Shown here piece after piece: positions 55,201 to 64,000 of a stretch of 64,000 nt of DNA. Source of the stretch: Zymoseptoria tritici IPO323 (Eukaryota > Ascomycota > Dothideomycetes > Mycosphaerellales > Mycosphaerellaceae). The first letter of the stretch is position 1. The number at the start of each line of letters is the position of its first letter. The stretch lies in contig NC_018218.1 of NCBI RefSeq assembly GCF_000219625.1, positions 5,890,001 through 5,954,000 on the forward strand, given 5' to 3'. Both the position numbers and the translations under genes were made by a program. A model generated the notes under the pieces. That model was not told where the DNA came from. It worked only from the letters and a program-made list of their open reading frames with translations, and searched no databases.

Positions 55201-58200
55201 GGTACGCCAGTTGGAAGAGCGTTCGTCAACTCGCCGAGCGCAGAAGTTAGGGAGGCAATCTGCGATGCAACGCTGGAAGGTACTGCAGGTACGTCCGTTG
55301 GTACGCCAGTTGGAAGAGCGTTCGTCAACTCGCCGAGCGCAGAAGTTAGGGAGGCAATCTGCGATGCAACGCTGGAAGGTACTGCAGGTGCGTCCGTTGG
55401 TACGCCAGTTGGAAGAGCGTTCGTCAACTCGCCGAGCGCAGAGGTCAAGGAGGCAATCTGCGATGCAACGCTGGAGGGTACTGTAGGTACGTCCGTTGGT
55501 GCGCCGGTAGGAAGGCCATTGGTCAATGAATCGAGCGCAGAGGTCAAGGAGGCAATCTGCGATGCGACGCTGGAAGGTACTGTAGGTACGTCCGTTAGTG
55601 CGCCAGTAGGAAGGCCATTGGTTAATGAATCGAGCGCAGAGGTCAAGGAGGCGATCTGCGATGCGACGCTAGATGGCACCGTAGGTAGGCCAGTTGGTGT
55701 TGGGATGGCGTTGGTCAACTCGCCAAGCGCAGACGTCAAAGAGGCGATCTGCGATGCGACGCTGGATGGCACCGTAGGTAGGCCAGTTGGTGTTGGGAGG
55801 GAGTCCGTCAACTCGCCGAGCGCAGACGTCAAGGAAGCGATCTGCGATGCGACGCTGGATGGCACCGTAGGTAGGCCAGTCTGTGTTGGGAGAGCGTTCG
55901 TCAATTCGCCGAGCGCAGACGTCAAAGAGGCGATCTGCGATGCGACACTGGATGGCACCGTAGGCAGGCCAGTTGGTGTTGGGAGGGCGTTGGTCAACTC
56001 GCCGAGCGCAGACGTCAAAGAGGCGATCTGCGATGCGACGCTGGATGGCACCGTAGGCAGGCCAGTTTGTGTTGGGAGGGCATTAGTTAACTCGCCGAGC
56101 GCAGAAGTCAAAGAGTCAATGTCCGTTGCGACGTTAGATGGTACCGCAGGAAAGCTCGTTGGTAGATTGCTGCCGGCTTCGCCGAGAGCAGAAGTTAGAG
56201 AGTTGATTTGCGATGCAATGCTCGAGGGCAAAGTGGGGAGACCGCTTGTTAAGTCTGCAATGGCGGAGGTCAAAGAGTCGATGTCCGATGCGATGTCAGA
56301 TGGCACCGCCGGCAGGCTCGTTGGTAGACCATTGCCGGCATTCCCAAGAGCGGAAGTCAAAGAGTTAATCTGCGATGCAATGCTCGAGGGCACCGTAGGG
56401 AGACCGCTTGTTAAGTCTGCAATGGCGGAGGTCAAAGAGTCGATGTCCGATGCGATGTCAGATGGCACCGCCGGCAGGCTCGTTGGTAGACCATTGCCGG
56501 CATTCCCAAGAGCGGAAGTCAAAGAGTCGATCTGCGATGCGACACTCGATGGTACTGCGGAGAGACCGCTCGTCAGATCGGCAATGGCGGAGGTCAAAGA
56601 GTCGATGTCCGATGCGATGTCAGATGGCACCGCCGGCAGGCTCGTTGGTAGACCATTGCCGGCATTCCCAAGAGCGGAAGTCAAAGAGTCGATCTGCGAT
56701 GCGACACTCGATGGTACTGCGGAGAGACCGCTCGTCAGATCGGCAATGGCGGAGGTCAAAGAATTGATGTCCGATGCGACGTTTGACGGCACCGCAGGCA
56801 GGTTCGTTGGCTCATTAGGAAGGCTCAGGGTCGGCAGTGCCACAGACAAGGAGTTCGAGCCTGAGATGGAGATGCTCAGAGAGAGGTCGGGAAGGCTTGT
56901 CGGTACCGTTGGGGCGGCAGAAAGACCGCTGGTCAAATCTCCGACAATCGACGAGAACGAGGCTCCGATATCCGATGCGACGTTCGTAGGAGCGTCGCTT
57001 GGCAAGCCTGTTGGTAGCCCGGTAATACTGGTTGGCACAGAGATGGTGTTGGTCAAGTCTCCTATAAGCGAAGTCAAGGAGGCTCCGATTTCCGATGCGG
57101 CGCTGCTGGGGAGGTCGCTGGGTAAACCGGCGATGATCGAAGTCAAAGAGGCCTGAACGTCGGAGGCGACGTTGCTTGGGAGTTGACTGGGCAGGGCCGA
57201 GCCGACGATAGAAGTCAAAGAGGCTTGAATTTCCGAGGCAGAGTTGCTCGGGAGGCCGCTGGGCAAGCCGCTGCTGGGGAGGTTGCTGGGTAAACCAGCG
57301 ATGATCGAAGTCAAAGAGGCCTGAACGTCGGAGGCGACGTTGCTTGGAAGTTGACTGGGCAGGGCCGAGCCGACGATAGAAGTCAAAGAGGCTTGAATTT
57401 CCGAGGCAGAGTTGCTCGGGAGGCCGCTGGGCAAGCCGCTGCTGGGGAGGTCGCTGGGTAAACCAGCGATGATCGAAGTCAAAGAGGCCTGAACGTCGGA
57501 GGCGACGTTGCTTGGAAGTTGACTGGGCAGAGCCGAGCCGACGATAGAAGTCAAAGAGGCTTGGATTTCCGAGGCAGAGTTGCTCGGGAGGCCGCTGGGC
57601 AAGCCGCTGCCGATGATCGACGTCAAAGATGCTTGAACGTCCGAAACGAAGCTGGAAACGTCAGGGATGTTTGATGCGATGCCCGTTGGTGCAGGCAGAT
57701 CAGTGAGATCAGTGATCGCCGACGTCAAGGAGTTGCCAATTTCCGACACCACGCTGCTGGGAAGGTTGCTAGGCAGGCCACCGATGATCGAAGTCAGAGA
57801 AGCTTCAATGTCTGAGGCAGAATTGCTTGGTAGGCCACTCGGTACGCCGCCGATGATCGAAGTCAGAGATGCTTGAACATCAGAGACAAAGCTGGAAACG
57901 TCGGGAATGTTGGAAGCGGTACCTGTTGGTGCAGGCAGATTGGTGAGATCACTGATTGCCGACGTCAAGGAGTCGCCAATCTCCGGCACCACGCTGCTAG
58001 GAAGGTTGCTAGGCAGGCCACCAATGATCGAGGTCAAAGAAGCTTCAATGTTCGATGCAACGCTGGAAGGGATGCCGGTAGGAAGACTTTGGGTTGGGAG
58101 GCCAGATCCAGTTGGGAGAGGAAGGTCAGTGCTGGCGGACGGGAAGAGATTTCCGATGAGCGACGTGAGGGAGCTAATAATGCCAGAAGCCTGAGGCACC

Positions 58201-61200
58201 GATGCGTCAATACTAGTCGGCAGAGTCTGTGTAGGAAGACCAGAATCAATCGGCAGGGTAAGACCAGTGCTGGGCGTCGGAAGTACCTCTCCAAGAAGCG
58301 ATGTAACGGCGGAGACTACTCCAGAGACATCTGGAGTCTCCAGAGAGACGGACGCCGTGAGCGAGGCGTCAACGCTCAGCTCGGGCGACTCGGTAGGTAG
58401 GGTCTCCTCGATCCCGGAGATTAATGAGGTAAGATCCGCACCGTTTGACTCGTCATCAGGAAGCTCTGTCGACGTGTTTGGGATGGACAGACTGTTCGAC
58501 GGCAGATTCGTGGGTAGGCCAGATGGAGCCTGCGTTGGTACCACGGACGTGGGGTTACCCGGCAGAGTCGGGCTTGCCACAGGCAGGAGGGTAGACGACC
58601 CGGCAGGAATGATCAGAGTCGAAGTCTCGCTGTTAGGCAGAGACACAGTGATCTGTGTCGGCCCGGTGACTAGCGTAGAGGATGGCAAATCCGCGGGTAA
58701 GCCAGATGGGACCCCGGTAGGGGGCACCGAGGAGGGATCGATGGGGAGTGTTGAGCTAGCCACAGGAAGGAGGGTAGATGATCCAGCGGGAATGGTCATC
58801 GTCGATGTCTGGCCGTTGGGCAGAGAGACGGGCACTTCAGTCGGTCCCGTAACAAGCGTTGAAGATGGTACGATTGTGGGGATAGCCACTGGCAGAGTCG
58901 TAGATGAACCAGCGGGGATCGTCAATGTTGACATCTCACCGTTGGGCAGAGACACAGTCACCTGTGTCGGTCCTGTTACCACTGTAGAAGTCGGCACAGT
59001 CGGGATGGTCACGGGGAGCGTCGGGCTGACCACTGGGAGTGTGGCTGATGAGCCCGCAGGAATCGTCAAGGTCGAGATCTGACCATCTGACAGAGACACG
59101 GTCACCTGCGTCGGTCCTGTCACCACTGTCGAAGATGGCAGAGGGAGAGTGATGCCAGAGGGAAGAGTCGATCCGGCCCCTGGGACAGTAATGCTGGAGC
59201 CGGAAGGAATGGTAATGACCGAAGTTTGACCACCGGGAAGAATGGTGGTCAGCTGCGTTGGACCAGAAATCACCGTGCTGGACACCGGAAGTCCTGTGTC
59301 GGAAGGAAGAGACACTGGCACAGTGATGTCGGAGCCAGAGGGAATGGCGATGATCGAAGTTTGACCCCCGACGATGGAAGTCAGTTCCGTTGGACCAGAA
59401 ATCACCGTGCTGGACACCGGAAGTCCTGTGTCGAAAGGAAGAGACACTGGCACAGTGATGTCGGAGCCAGAGGGAATAGTAATAATCGAAGTTTGGCCCC
59501 CGACGATGGAAGTTAGTTCCGTTGGACCAGCAATCACCGTGCTGGACACCGGAAGTCCTGTGTCGGAAGGAAGAGACACTGGCACAGTGATGTCGGAGCC
59601 AGAGGGAATAGTAATAATCGAAGTTTGGCCCCCGACGATGGAAGTTAGTTCCGTTGGACCAGCAATCACCGTGCTGGACACCGGAAGTCCTGTGTCGGAA
59701 GGAAGAGACACTGGCACAGTGATGTCGGAGCCAGAGGGAATGGCGATGATCGATGTCTGTCCGCCGGGAAGAATGGAGGTCAACTGCGTTGGACCAGCAA
59801 TTACCGTGCTGGACAACTGCGAGGACACGCTTCCAAGAGGAGCCGACAACGAGACGGGAGCCGACACGCCGGCGGTCGGCAAGACGGAAAGAGTGCCGTC
59901 GATGATAGAGATAGGTAGAGTCAGAGAGGTCTCAAGCTCGGGGATGCCGGTAATGATTCCATCACTGCCATTGTCATCATCGCCGCCGGGCAACAAAGTT
60001 GGGATGACGTTCGATGGCTGTGGGATCGCAGAGGTACCACCATTCACCGGGACCGTGGTAACCACGCCTGACGGGACGGTCACGATGGACGTCTGCCCAT
60101 TCGGAAGAGTGGTGGGGATCTGAGCTGGCCCAGTGACGATCGTGCTTGGCAGCTGAGTGGGCTGGACAGTCGTGACTACGCCAGAGGGGACGGTCACGAT
60201 GGACGTCTGCCCATTCGGAAGAGTCGTGGGGATCTGAGCTGGCCCAGTGATGACCGTGCTTGGCAGCTGAGTAGCGATGCCTGCACCAGAAGATGGTACG
60301 GTTGCGGTAGGCCGGACAGTCGTGACTACGCCAGAGGGGACGGTCACGATAGACGTCTGCCCATTCGGAAGAGTCGTGGGGATCTGAGCTGGCCCAGTGA
60401 TGACCGTGCTTGGCAGCTGAGTAGCGATGCCTGCACCAGAAGATGGTACGGTTGCGGTAGGCCGGACAGTCGTTACTACGCCAGAGGGCACGGTCACGAT
60501 CGATGTCTGCCCGTTCGGAAGAGTCGTTGGGATCTGAGCTGGGCCTGTAATTACCGTGCTAGGCAGCCGAGTAGGAATGCCTGCGCCAGAAGACGGCAGG
60601 GTCGCCGAGCCGGCAGGCTGAATAGTAGTAACTACGCCGGAGGGGACGGTTATAATCGATGTCTGACCGTTCGGGAGAGTAGTAGGGAATCGAGTCGGTC
60701 CAGTGATGATCGTGCTCGGCAGCCGAGTAGGAATGCCTGCGCCAGAAGACGGCAGGGTCGCCGAGCCGGCAGGCTGAATAGTAGTAACTACGCCGGAGGG
60801 GACGGTTATAATCGATGTCTGACCGTTCGGGAGAGTAGTAGGGAATCGAGTCGGTCCAGTGATGATCGTGCTCGGCAGCCGAGTAGGAATGCCTGCGCCA
60901 GAAGACGGCAGGATCGCCGAGCCGGTAGGCTGAATAGTAGTAACTACGCCGGAGGGGACGGTTATAATCGATGTCTGACCGTTCGGGAGAGTAGTAGGGA
61001 ATCGAGTCGGTCCACTAATAATCGTGCTGGGCAGCCGAGTAGGAATGCCTGCGCCAGAAGACGGCAGCATAGCACCGCCCGAAGACGGGGCGAGAACTCC
61101 ACCAGAGGATGGTGCGACAGTTCCGCCGAATGGCAGGGAGGACGGGCTTGCTGGGGAGCCCACCGAGGGAAAAGGAAATCTAGAGGCGGCAGGTAGTCCA

Positions 61201-62917
61201 ATTGGTGTTCCATCGACAATCGTGATTGGTCTGCCGACATTTGGCAATGTCAACGTGGTTGACAGCTCGGGAATTGGCACCGTAATGAAGTCTGGGGATC
61301 CATCTGCCCCGTTCTCATCCGAACCACTGGGGAACGGCGAGTTGCCTCCTGCTGGCGAGTTGCCTCCTGCTGGCGAGTTGCCTCCTGCTGGCGAGTTGCC
61401 TCCTGCTGGCGAGTTGCCTCCTGCTGGCGAGTTGCCTCCTGCTGGCGAGTTGCCTCCTGCTGGCGAGTTGCCTCCTGCTGGCGAGTTGCCTCCTGCTGGC
61501 GAGTTGCCTCCTGCTGGCGAGTTGCCTCCTGCTGGCGAGTTGCCTCCTGCTAGCGAGCTGCCTCGAGTGGACTGTGGCGCAGCAACGGTGTTGCCACCAG
61601 CACCGGCAGCGGGAGGAGTTGGTTGAAGCAAGGTGAGAGTGCCGATGGTGCTTGATCCAATTTGCACTGGAATCTCGATTGTTCCTCGCGGCGTAGATGC
61701 ACCTGGTGCCGCTCCGTTGCCTGGGTTGGAGGCGCCTGGAGCGGAAGCGCCAGGAGCCTGGCCGCCGTTCGTCGCTGCAGGAACGGACGGGATCGAGACA
61801 GTGAAAGTTGTCGAAAGTGAAGGAACGGCGATGGCGACTTGTCTGGCAGAGCCAGGGTCCAGAACACCCGCGGGCGAACCAGCAGGCGAGCCACCATTGA
61901 TCGGCGAGCCGCCATTAACAAGTGAACCGGGAACGCTGGCTCCCAACGTCACGGTAGGGATTGCAGGAGACTGTCCATCGAGTGTGCCATCAGCGGCAGA
62001 TCCAGAATCAGAAGAAGCTGGCTGACCAGCGAAGGCGCCATCAGCGGCAGATCCAGAAACAGAAGAAGCTGGCTGACCAGCGAAGGCGCCATCAGCGGCA
62101 GATCCCGAATCTGGCAGGCCAACGGAAGAGCCAGCAGCTGTAGATCCGGAGCCCGAGGCTTGCTGGCCCCCGTTGGAGCCAGCAGCAGCGGATCCAGATC
62201 CAGAGCTAGACCCAGAACCTTGCTGGCCGGTAGAGCCAACGCTTCCAGAAGCAGAGCCAGAAGCAGCGGCCACGCCTTGTCCGTTCGAAACAGCAGAGCT
62301 GCCAGATGGTACGCCGGCAGCACCGGCAACGCCATTACCAGCAGCTTGCTGAGCACCGTTGGCGGCACTGCCCTGAGATGCAGCACCGTTGGCTGGAGCA
62401 GTAGCCTGACCGCCGACAGCCGAAGCGACTCCGTTTGCCGGAGCAGCCACAGATTGACCAGCAGACTGACCACCAAGCTGTCCAGGCTGGCCACAACCCG
62501 TGATAGGGTTCGTTGGCTGAGCCAACGCGGGTGGTACATTGCATGTATCACCGCCTGTAGCGGGACCTGGAACCACAATGATGGTTGTGTGCACGTCTTG
62601 CGCCGCAGCTGCAGCCGCTACATCTACTGGTGTTGAAGTAGGCGTGCTCTTGGCGAGCACTGGGACCATGATAGTCGGCAGTGTTACTGGACCACCAGGG
62701 AGATAGATCGTTCCCATTGCCAGGGCCGACATGGAGAACCATCCATTACCGGTTTTTGATGCCGCAGAAGCAGCTCTGTGGTCGAGGTCAGTCTTTGCTA
62801 ATTGTTTTTAAGAAGCAGTGGACGCAATTCTTACTCTTTGTCTTGAGGAGTGAGCTGGTATACAGGCCCGGCCTCCGCGACTGCGGCGAGCGCGGCCAGT
62901 CCAGTAATCAACTGCAT
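46227..62917 (-). CDS. Giant secreted Ser/Thr/Pro/Leu-rich tandem-repeat protein (5,543 aa)
   Basis: Exons complement(46227..62775, 62835..62917). The first exon (83 nt) supplies a signal peptide, MQLITGLAALAAVAEAG. The 59-nt intron (GTAAGA...ACAG) joins it to EAASAASKTGNGWFSMSALAMG. The second exon is 16.5 kb with no stop. After a short N-terminal region with two Cys (TCN, TGCG) come a Gly/Ser/Ala/Gln-rich stretch, a GGNSPA array, then block after block of tandem repeats (separate entries). Many carry a short helix-like unit such as ASLTSALGELTNALPT or SSLSSLLSQIPT. Two related six-Cys modules lie at 49520-49675 and 46806-46952. The C-terminus is Thr-rich (LTTTTLAAPVV) and ends SGLSGLLGG without a hydrophobic GPI tail. 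I recognise no family. A secreted, probably O-glycosylated wall, adhesive or surface-coating protein is inferred. An ATG at 62732 would lose the signal peptide. Confidence 0.8.
46505..46745 (-). repeat. Thr-rich 33-bp repeats near the C-terminus
   Basis: Imperfect repeats encode TTTTLAAPVVL. A Thr-rich, likely O-glycosylated stretch typical of fungal wall or surface proteins. Confidence 0.85.
46806..46952 (-). other. Six-cysteine module 2 of the giant protein
   Basis: Encodes TCAREGELCTIPLLDALLGQ, GNCCSGRCTTAELSARGIQL and FRCSSSPTS. The Cys order and neighbouring residues (LC-IPL-D--LG---CC---C, FRCSS) match module 1, so the two are paralogous domains about 2.7 kb apart in one protein. Confidence 0.75.
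47430..47990 (-). repeat. 111-bp repeats (37 aa), five near-identical copies
   Basis: Five tandem 111-bp units encode VPTSSAGNIVSSVVDGGSGI then ISSLTGALPTLPTTLPT. Several copies look identical over their full length at the DNA level. A diverged sixth copy lies at about 47290-47430. Confidence 0.95.
48450..49440 (-). repeat. 108- and 171-bp repeats (36/57 aa) of the giant protein
   Basis: Units of 108 bp (matching positions 48955, 49063, 49171, 49279) encode LPSLSIPTADIPASLSGILS then SIGDGLPTSLPSESGA. Below about 48900 the unit is lengthened to 171 bp by an inserted SLTIPSGSLPSLTVPTDSVT. Confidence 0.92.
49520..49675 (-). other. Six-cysteine module 1 of the giant protein
   Basis: Encodes TCAADGSLCILPLVDGVLGI, DDCCGSCVQAEISIENGVSV and QLLRCSSNG: Cys pattern C-x6-C-x14-CC-x2-C-x17-C. 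The order C-C-CC-C-C is that of cystine-knot-like small domains. It is an island of ordinary, non-repetitive sequence between repeat blocks. Confidence 0.75.
50090..50610 (-). repeat. 45-bp repeats (15 aa) of the giant protein
   Basis: About eleven 45-bp units encode DIEGLPTSLPISLPT or DISGLPTSLPISLPT. This block lacks the helix-type segment and has a strict Leu-Pro alternation. Confidence 0.93.
50950..51830 (-). repeat. 126-bp repeats (42 aa) of the giant protein
   Basis: Units of 126 bp (for example 51406 and 51532) encode PEVTGDLPLATPSLPADLGS then SLSSILSQIPTLSLDLPTGS. Two copies of a different unit (LSLPSGLESSLSSLLSQIPT then SLGLPTGS) lie at 50950-51230. Confidence 0.92.
51950..53360 (-). 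repeat. 78- and 81-bp repeats (26/27 aa) of the giant protein
   Basis: Two related arrays: 81-bp units at about 51990-52600 (matching positions 52109, 52190, 52271) encoding PSIPAELGSSLSSLLSQIPT plus DGLPSAT, and 78-bp units at about 52640-53360 (52672, 52750, 52828) encoding ETSLSSLLGQITGDLPSAT plus PSIPAEL. Some neighbouring copies are almost identical. Confidence 0.93.
53570..54830 (-). repeat. 96-bp repeats (32 aa) of the giant protein
   Basis: Units of 96 bp (for example 53773 and 53869) encode LPQLSSIASDIGASVSSALG then DLTNVPAPTGTD. Copies near 54400-54800 are more diverged (APEVSSIISSIGASVSSALG). The copies nearest 53600-54100 are the most alike. Confidence 0.92.
55080..56150 (-). repeat. 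93- and 99-bp repeats (31/33 aa) of the giant protein
   Basis: Two register variants: 99-bp units in 55080-55480 (matching positions 55103, 55202, 55301, 55400) and 93-bp units above about 55680 (55734, 55827). All encode VPSSVASQIASLTSALGELT then NALPTPTGLPT or NALPTGVPTDA. This is the clearest example of the helix-plus-linker unit. Confidence 0.92.
56200..56800 (-). repeat. 162-bp repeats (54 aa) of the giant protein
   Basis: Units of 162 bp (matching positions 56419 and 56581) encode LPAVPSDIASDIDSLTSAIA then DLTSGLSAVPSSVASQIDSL and TSALGNAGNGLPTS. Each unit has two helix-type segments separated by VPSS. Confidence 0.88.
57110..57640 (-). repeat. 168-bp repeats (56 aa), three copies
   Basis: Three nearly identical 168-bp units (for example matching positions 57261 and 57429) encode SGLPSGLPSNSASEIQASLT, SIVGSALPSQLPSNVASDVQ and ASLTSIIAGLPSDLPS: two helix-type half-units (SASEIQASLTSIVG and VASDVQASLTSIIA) per repeat. 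Confidence 0.9.
58560..59830 (-). repeat. 132-bp repeats (44 aa) and related units
   Basis: Between 59281 and 59677 the matching positions are exactly 132 bp apart. Each unit encodes VSSTVIAGPTELTSIVGGQ then TSIITIPSGSDITVPVSLP. More diverged relatives (VVTGPTQVTVSLPNGEMSTL) extend to about 58560. Related in pattern to the 156-bp family (GPT...NGQTSxxTxPSG). Confidence 0.85.
60050..61080 (-). repeat. 156-bp repeats (52 aa) of the giant protein
   Basis: Units of 156 bp, with exact spacing between matching positions 60571, 60727, 60883 and 61039. They encode LPSSGAGIPTRLPSTIITGP followed by TRFPTTLPNGQTSIITVPSG and VVTTIQPAG. Shortened versions continue toward 60050. The core is a beta-prone TTLPNGQTSIVTVPSGVVTT. 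Confidence 0.9.
61335..61556 (-). repeat. 18-bp minisatellite coding GGNSPA
   Basis: About 12 copies of an 18-bp unit (plus strand GGCGAGTTGCCTCCTGCT), nearly all identical, encode (GGNSPA)n. It lies in the N-terminal part of the giant protein. Confidence 0.95.
61985..62115 (-). repeat. Repeats coding SGSAADGAFAGQPASS
   Basis: Three copies of a unit of about 50 bp encode SGSAADGAFAGQPASS variants, the last diverged (GTLDGQSPA). Part of the Gly/Ser/Ala-rich N-terminal region of the giant protein. Confidence 0.8.
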
Positions 62918-64000
62918 GATTGATAAAATTCTTCGTCGGTGGTGTATAGACAAATGCGAGGCCCACCGAGGGCAGTTACCTTCGTGCGCTGGACACCGAT
63001 ACCAGCAATTGCCTGAAGGTTAGTAGATGAGCTGATGTTAGTACAATACCAGGAATGAAAAGGCAATCCGCAGGTAAAGAGATCAGAGTAAGTCGCCCAA
63101 AAGAGAAGTTGTAGAATGATGAACCAGAACTTTGGTGATGTGTGGCCAGGTTATACTATATCGCTCTCACCCAAGAATAAGAAAAGGCCGACAAGACCAC
63201 CTGCTTTCTGCATGTAGTATGTGAATATTGGGGCTGGTCTCGATCTCGACCGCACTGTTCTGTGAGACATGAGTGAAACAGAGGAATACATTGTGGAAGG
63301 CAGGCCCATCGACGCACTGCGTTAGCCGGAATGACTGTGGGTTGGGTGTAGCATGGCATTCGACCGCGTGCATGCGTGGAGGCTAGACTGTAAGACCGAC
63401 GTATAGAGGTCTCAAGCAGAGGTTTGGGAAACATACCCTCAGTGTCTCAAAGGATGTCGATCAAAGGATCTAATAGTCCTTGGCCTCGAAGACCCTGATG
63501 AGCCGTTGAAGGCTAATTCGCAATATATCCAAGCAGCCAATGACTGGGCTTCGGCGAGACCGGAGGTTGGTCTTGCGTTCGAAGCCCAGCGCCACTTCAA
63601 TAGTCCGCCGAGATGTGGACGCCCTTGTTTGGCGGCCGCCAAGGGTAGCAACCCGCCACATTGGCAAATGCTGGAGCACACATGCACAGTTTCCTGGCTT
63701 TTGTCGGGGTTGTCCACCGATGAGGCTTGAGCTGTCGTGCCTGCTGTTCTCGTACCCGATGTTACGGTGCAATTTGAGTTCACTGCATGCTTCGCAACAG
63801 CCATAAACCGCGCATGCAGGTACATGATGCGCGATGTTCAACAGTTCGGTAATCGTCCCGGATGGCGTCAGCAGCACGGCAAATGTGCGCATAAGCAACC
63901 CGTTGAAGTCGTTCACGCATCTATCGTGCATCGTCGTAGTGGCGTCATCCAGACCGCGAGCCAAGACTGTGAAGCGAAGGAATCCATTGCTGCGGATTCA
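62918..64000. other. Upstream region of the giant repeat gene
   Basis: About 1.08 kb to the window edge. It should contain the promoter of the giant gene. Frames on the minus strand near 63439-63964 reach 164 aa but have no recognised domain, and I do not call them genes. No RNA gene or repeat recognised. Confidence 0.5.

Noticed and set aside
51952..57156. 1,734-codon plus-strand open frame
   Set aside because: It lies opposite the repeat gene and is stop-free only because a stop-free unit is repeated at periods divisible by three. No signal peptide, intron or domain.
63439..63964. 128-164 aa minus-strand frames upstream of the giant gene
   Set aside because: No recognisable domain, no splice pattern, and two overlapping frames of similar length, as expected by chance in GC-rich DNA.

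Overview
The window looks like nuclear DNA from a filamentous ascomycete (Pezizomycotina). A Dothideomycete is my best guess from the style of the proteins, but I could not test it. The supporting signs are short introns (about 50-90 nt) with GTAAGT/GTGAGT-type donors and CAG/TAG acceptors, fungus-specific families (Zn2Cys6 regulator, DOMON-cytochrome b561, small secreted Cys-rich protein, zincless Fpg), and a Copia retrotransposon whose damage looks like repeat-induced point mutation (RIP).

Layout. 1-4329: two RIP-damaged Ty1/Copia elements on the minus strand, one ending against the LTR of the other. 4666-17340: six minus-strand genes: NatA subunit Naa15, a small secreted Cys-rich protein, the Paf1C subunit Leo1, a PI-PLC-X-domain protein, an AIF/AMID-like flavoprotein and a Hem25-type mitochondrial carrier. 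17866-24443: a protein of about 2,190 aa with a long disordered half, a PAM2-like motif and a long coiled coil. 25564-28324: a FarB/CTF1-type Zn2Cys6 regulator, followed by 2.9 kb with no recognisable gene. 31183-45457: compact gene-dense DNA: alkaline ceramidase, prefoldin subunit 1, tubulin cofactor E, Apq12-like protein, an unknown protein, an EthD-like/alpha-beta-hydrolase fusion, a secreted ureohydrolase, an Fpg-type DNA glycosylase and a DOMON/cytochrome-b561 protein. 46227-62917: one gene of 16.7 kb for a predicted secreted protein of 5,543 aa, built almost entirely of in-frame tandem repeats plus two related six-cysteine modules.

How the genes relate. Most are single-copy housekeeping genes and do not form a pathway or cluster. 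There are three divergent gene pairs (ceramidase/prefoldin, TBCE/Apq12, ureohydrolase/Fpg) and several convergent ones. The most unusual object is the giant secreted repeat protein: more than ten repeat families with different periods, all multiples of three bases, many carrying a short amphipathic segment of the type xSLTSALGxLT joined by Pro/Thr/Ser linkers. The second is the PAM2-containing coiled-coil protein, which in outline resembles mRNP scaffold proteins. Exon boundaries were inferred by eye from splice consensus and reading-frame continuity. Every spliced model given below, except the 5' end of the coiled-coil gene, sums to a whole number of codons.
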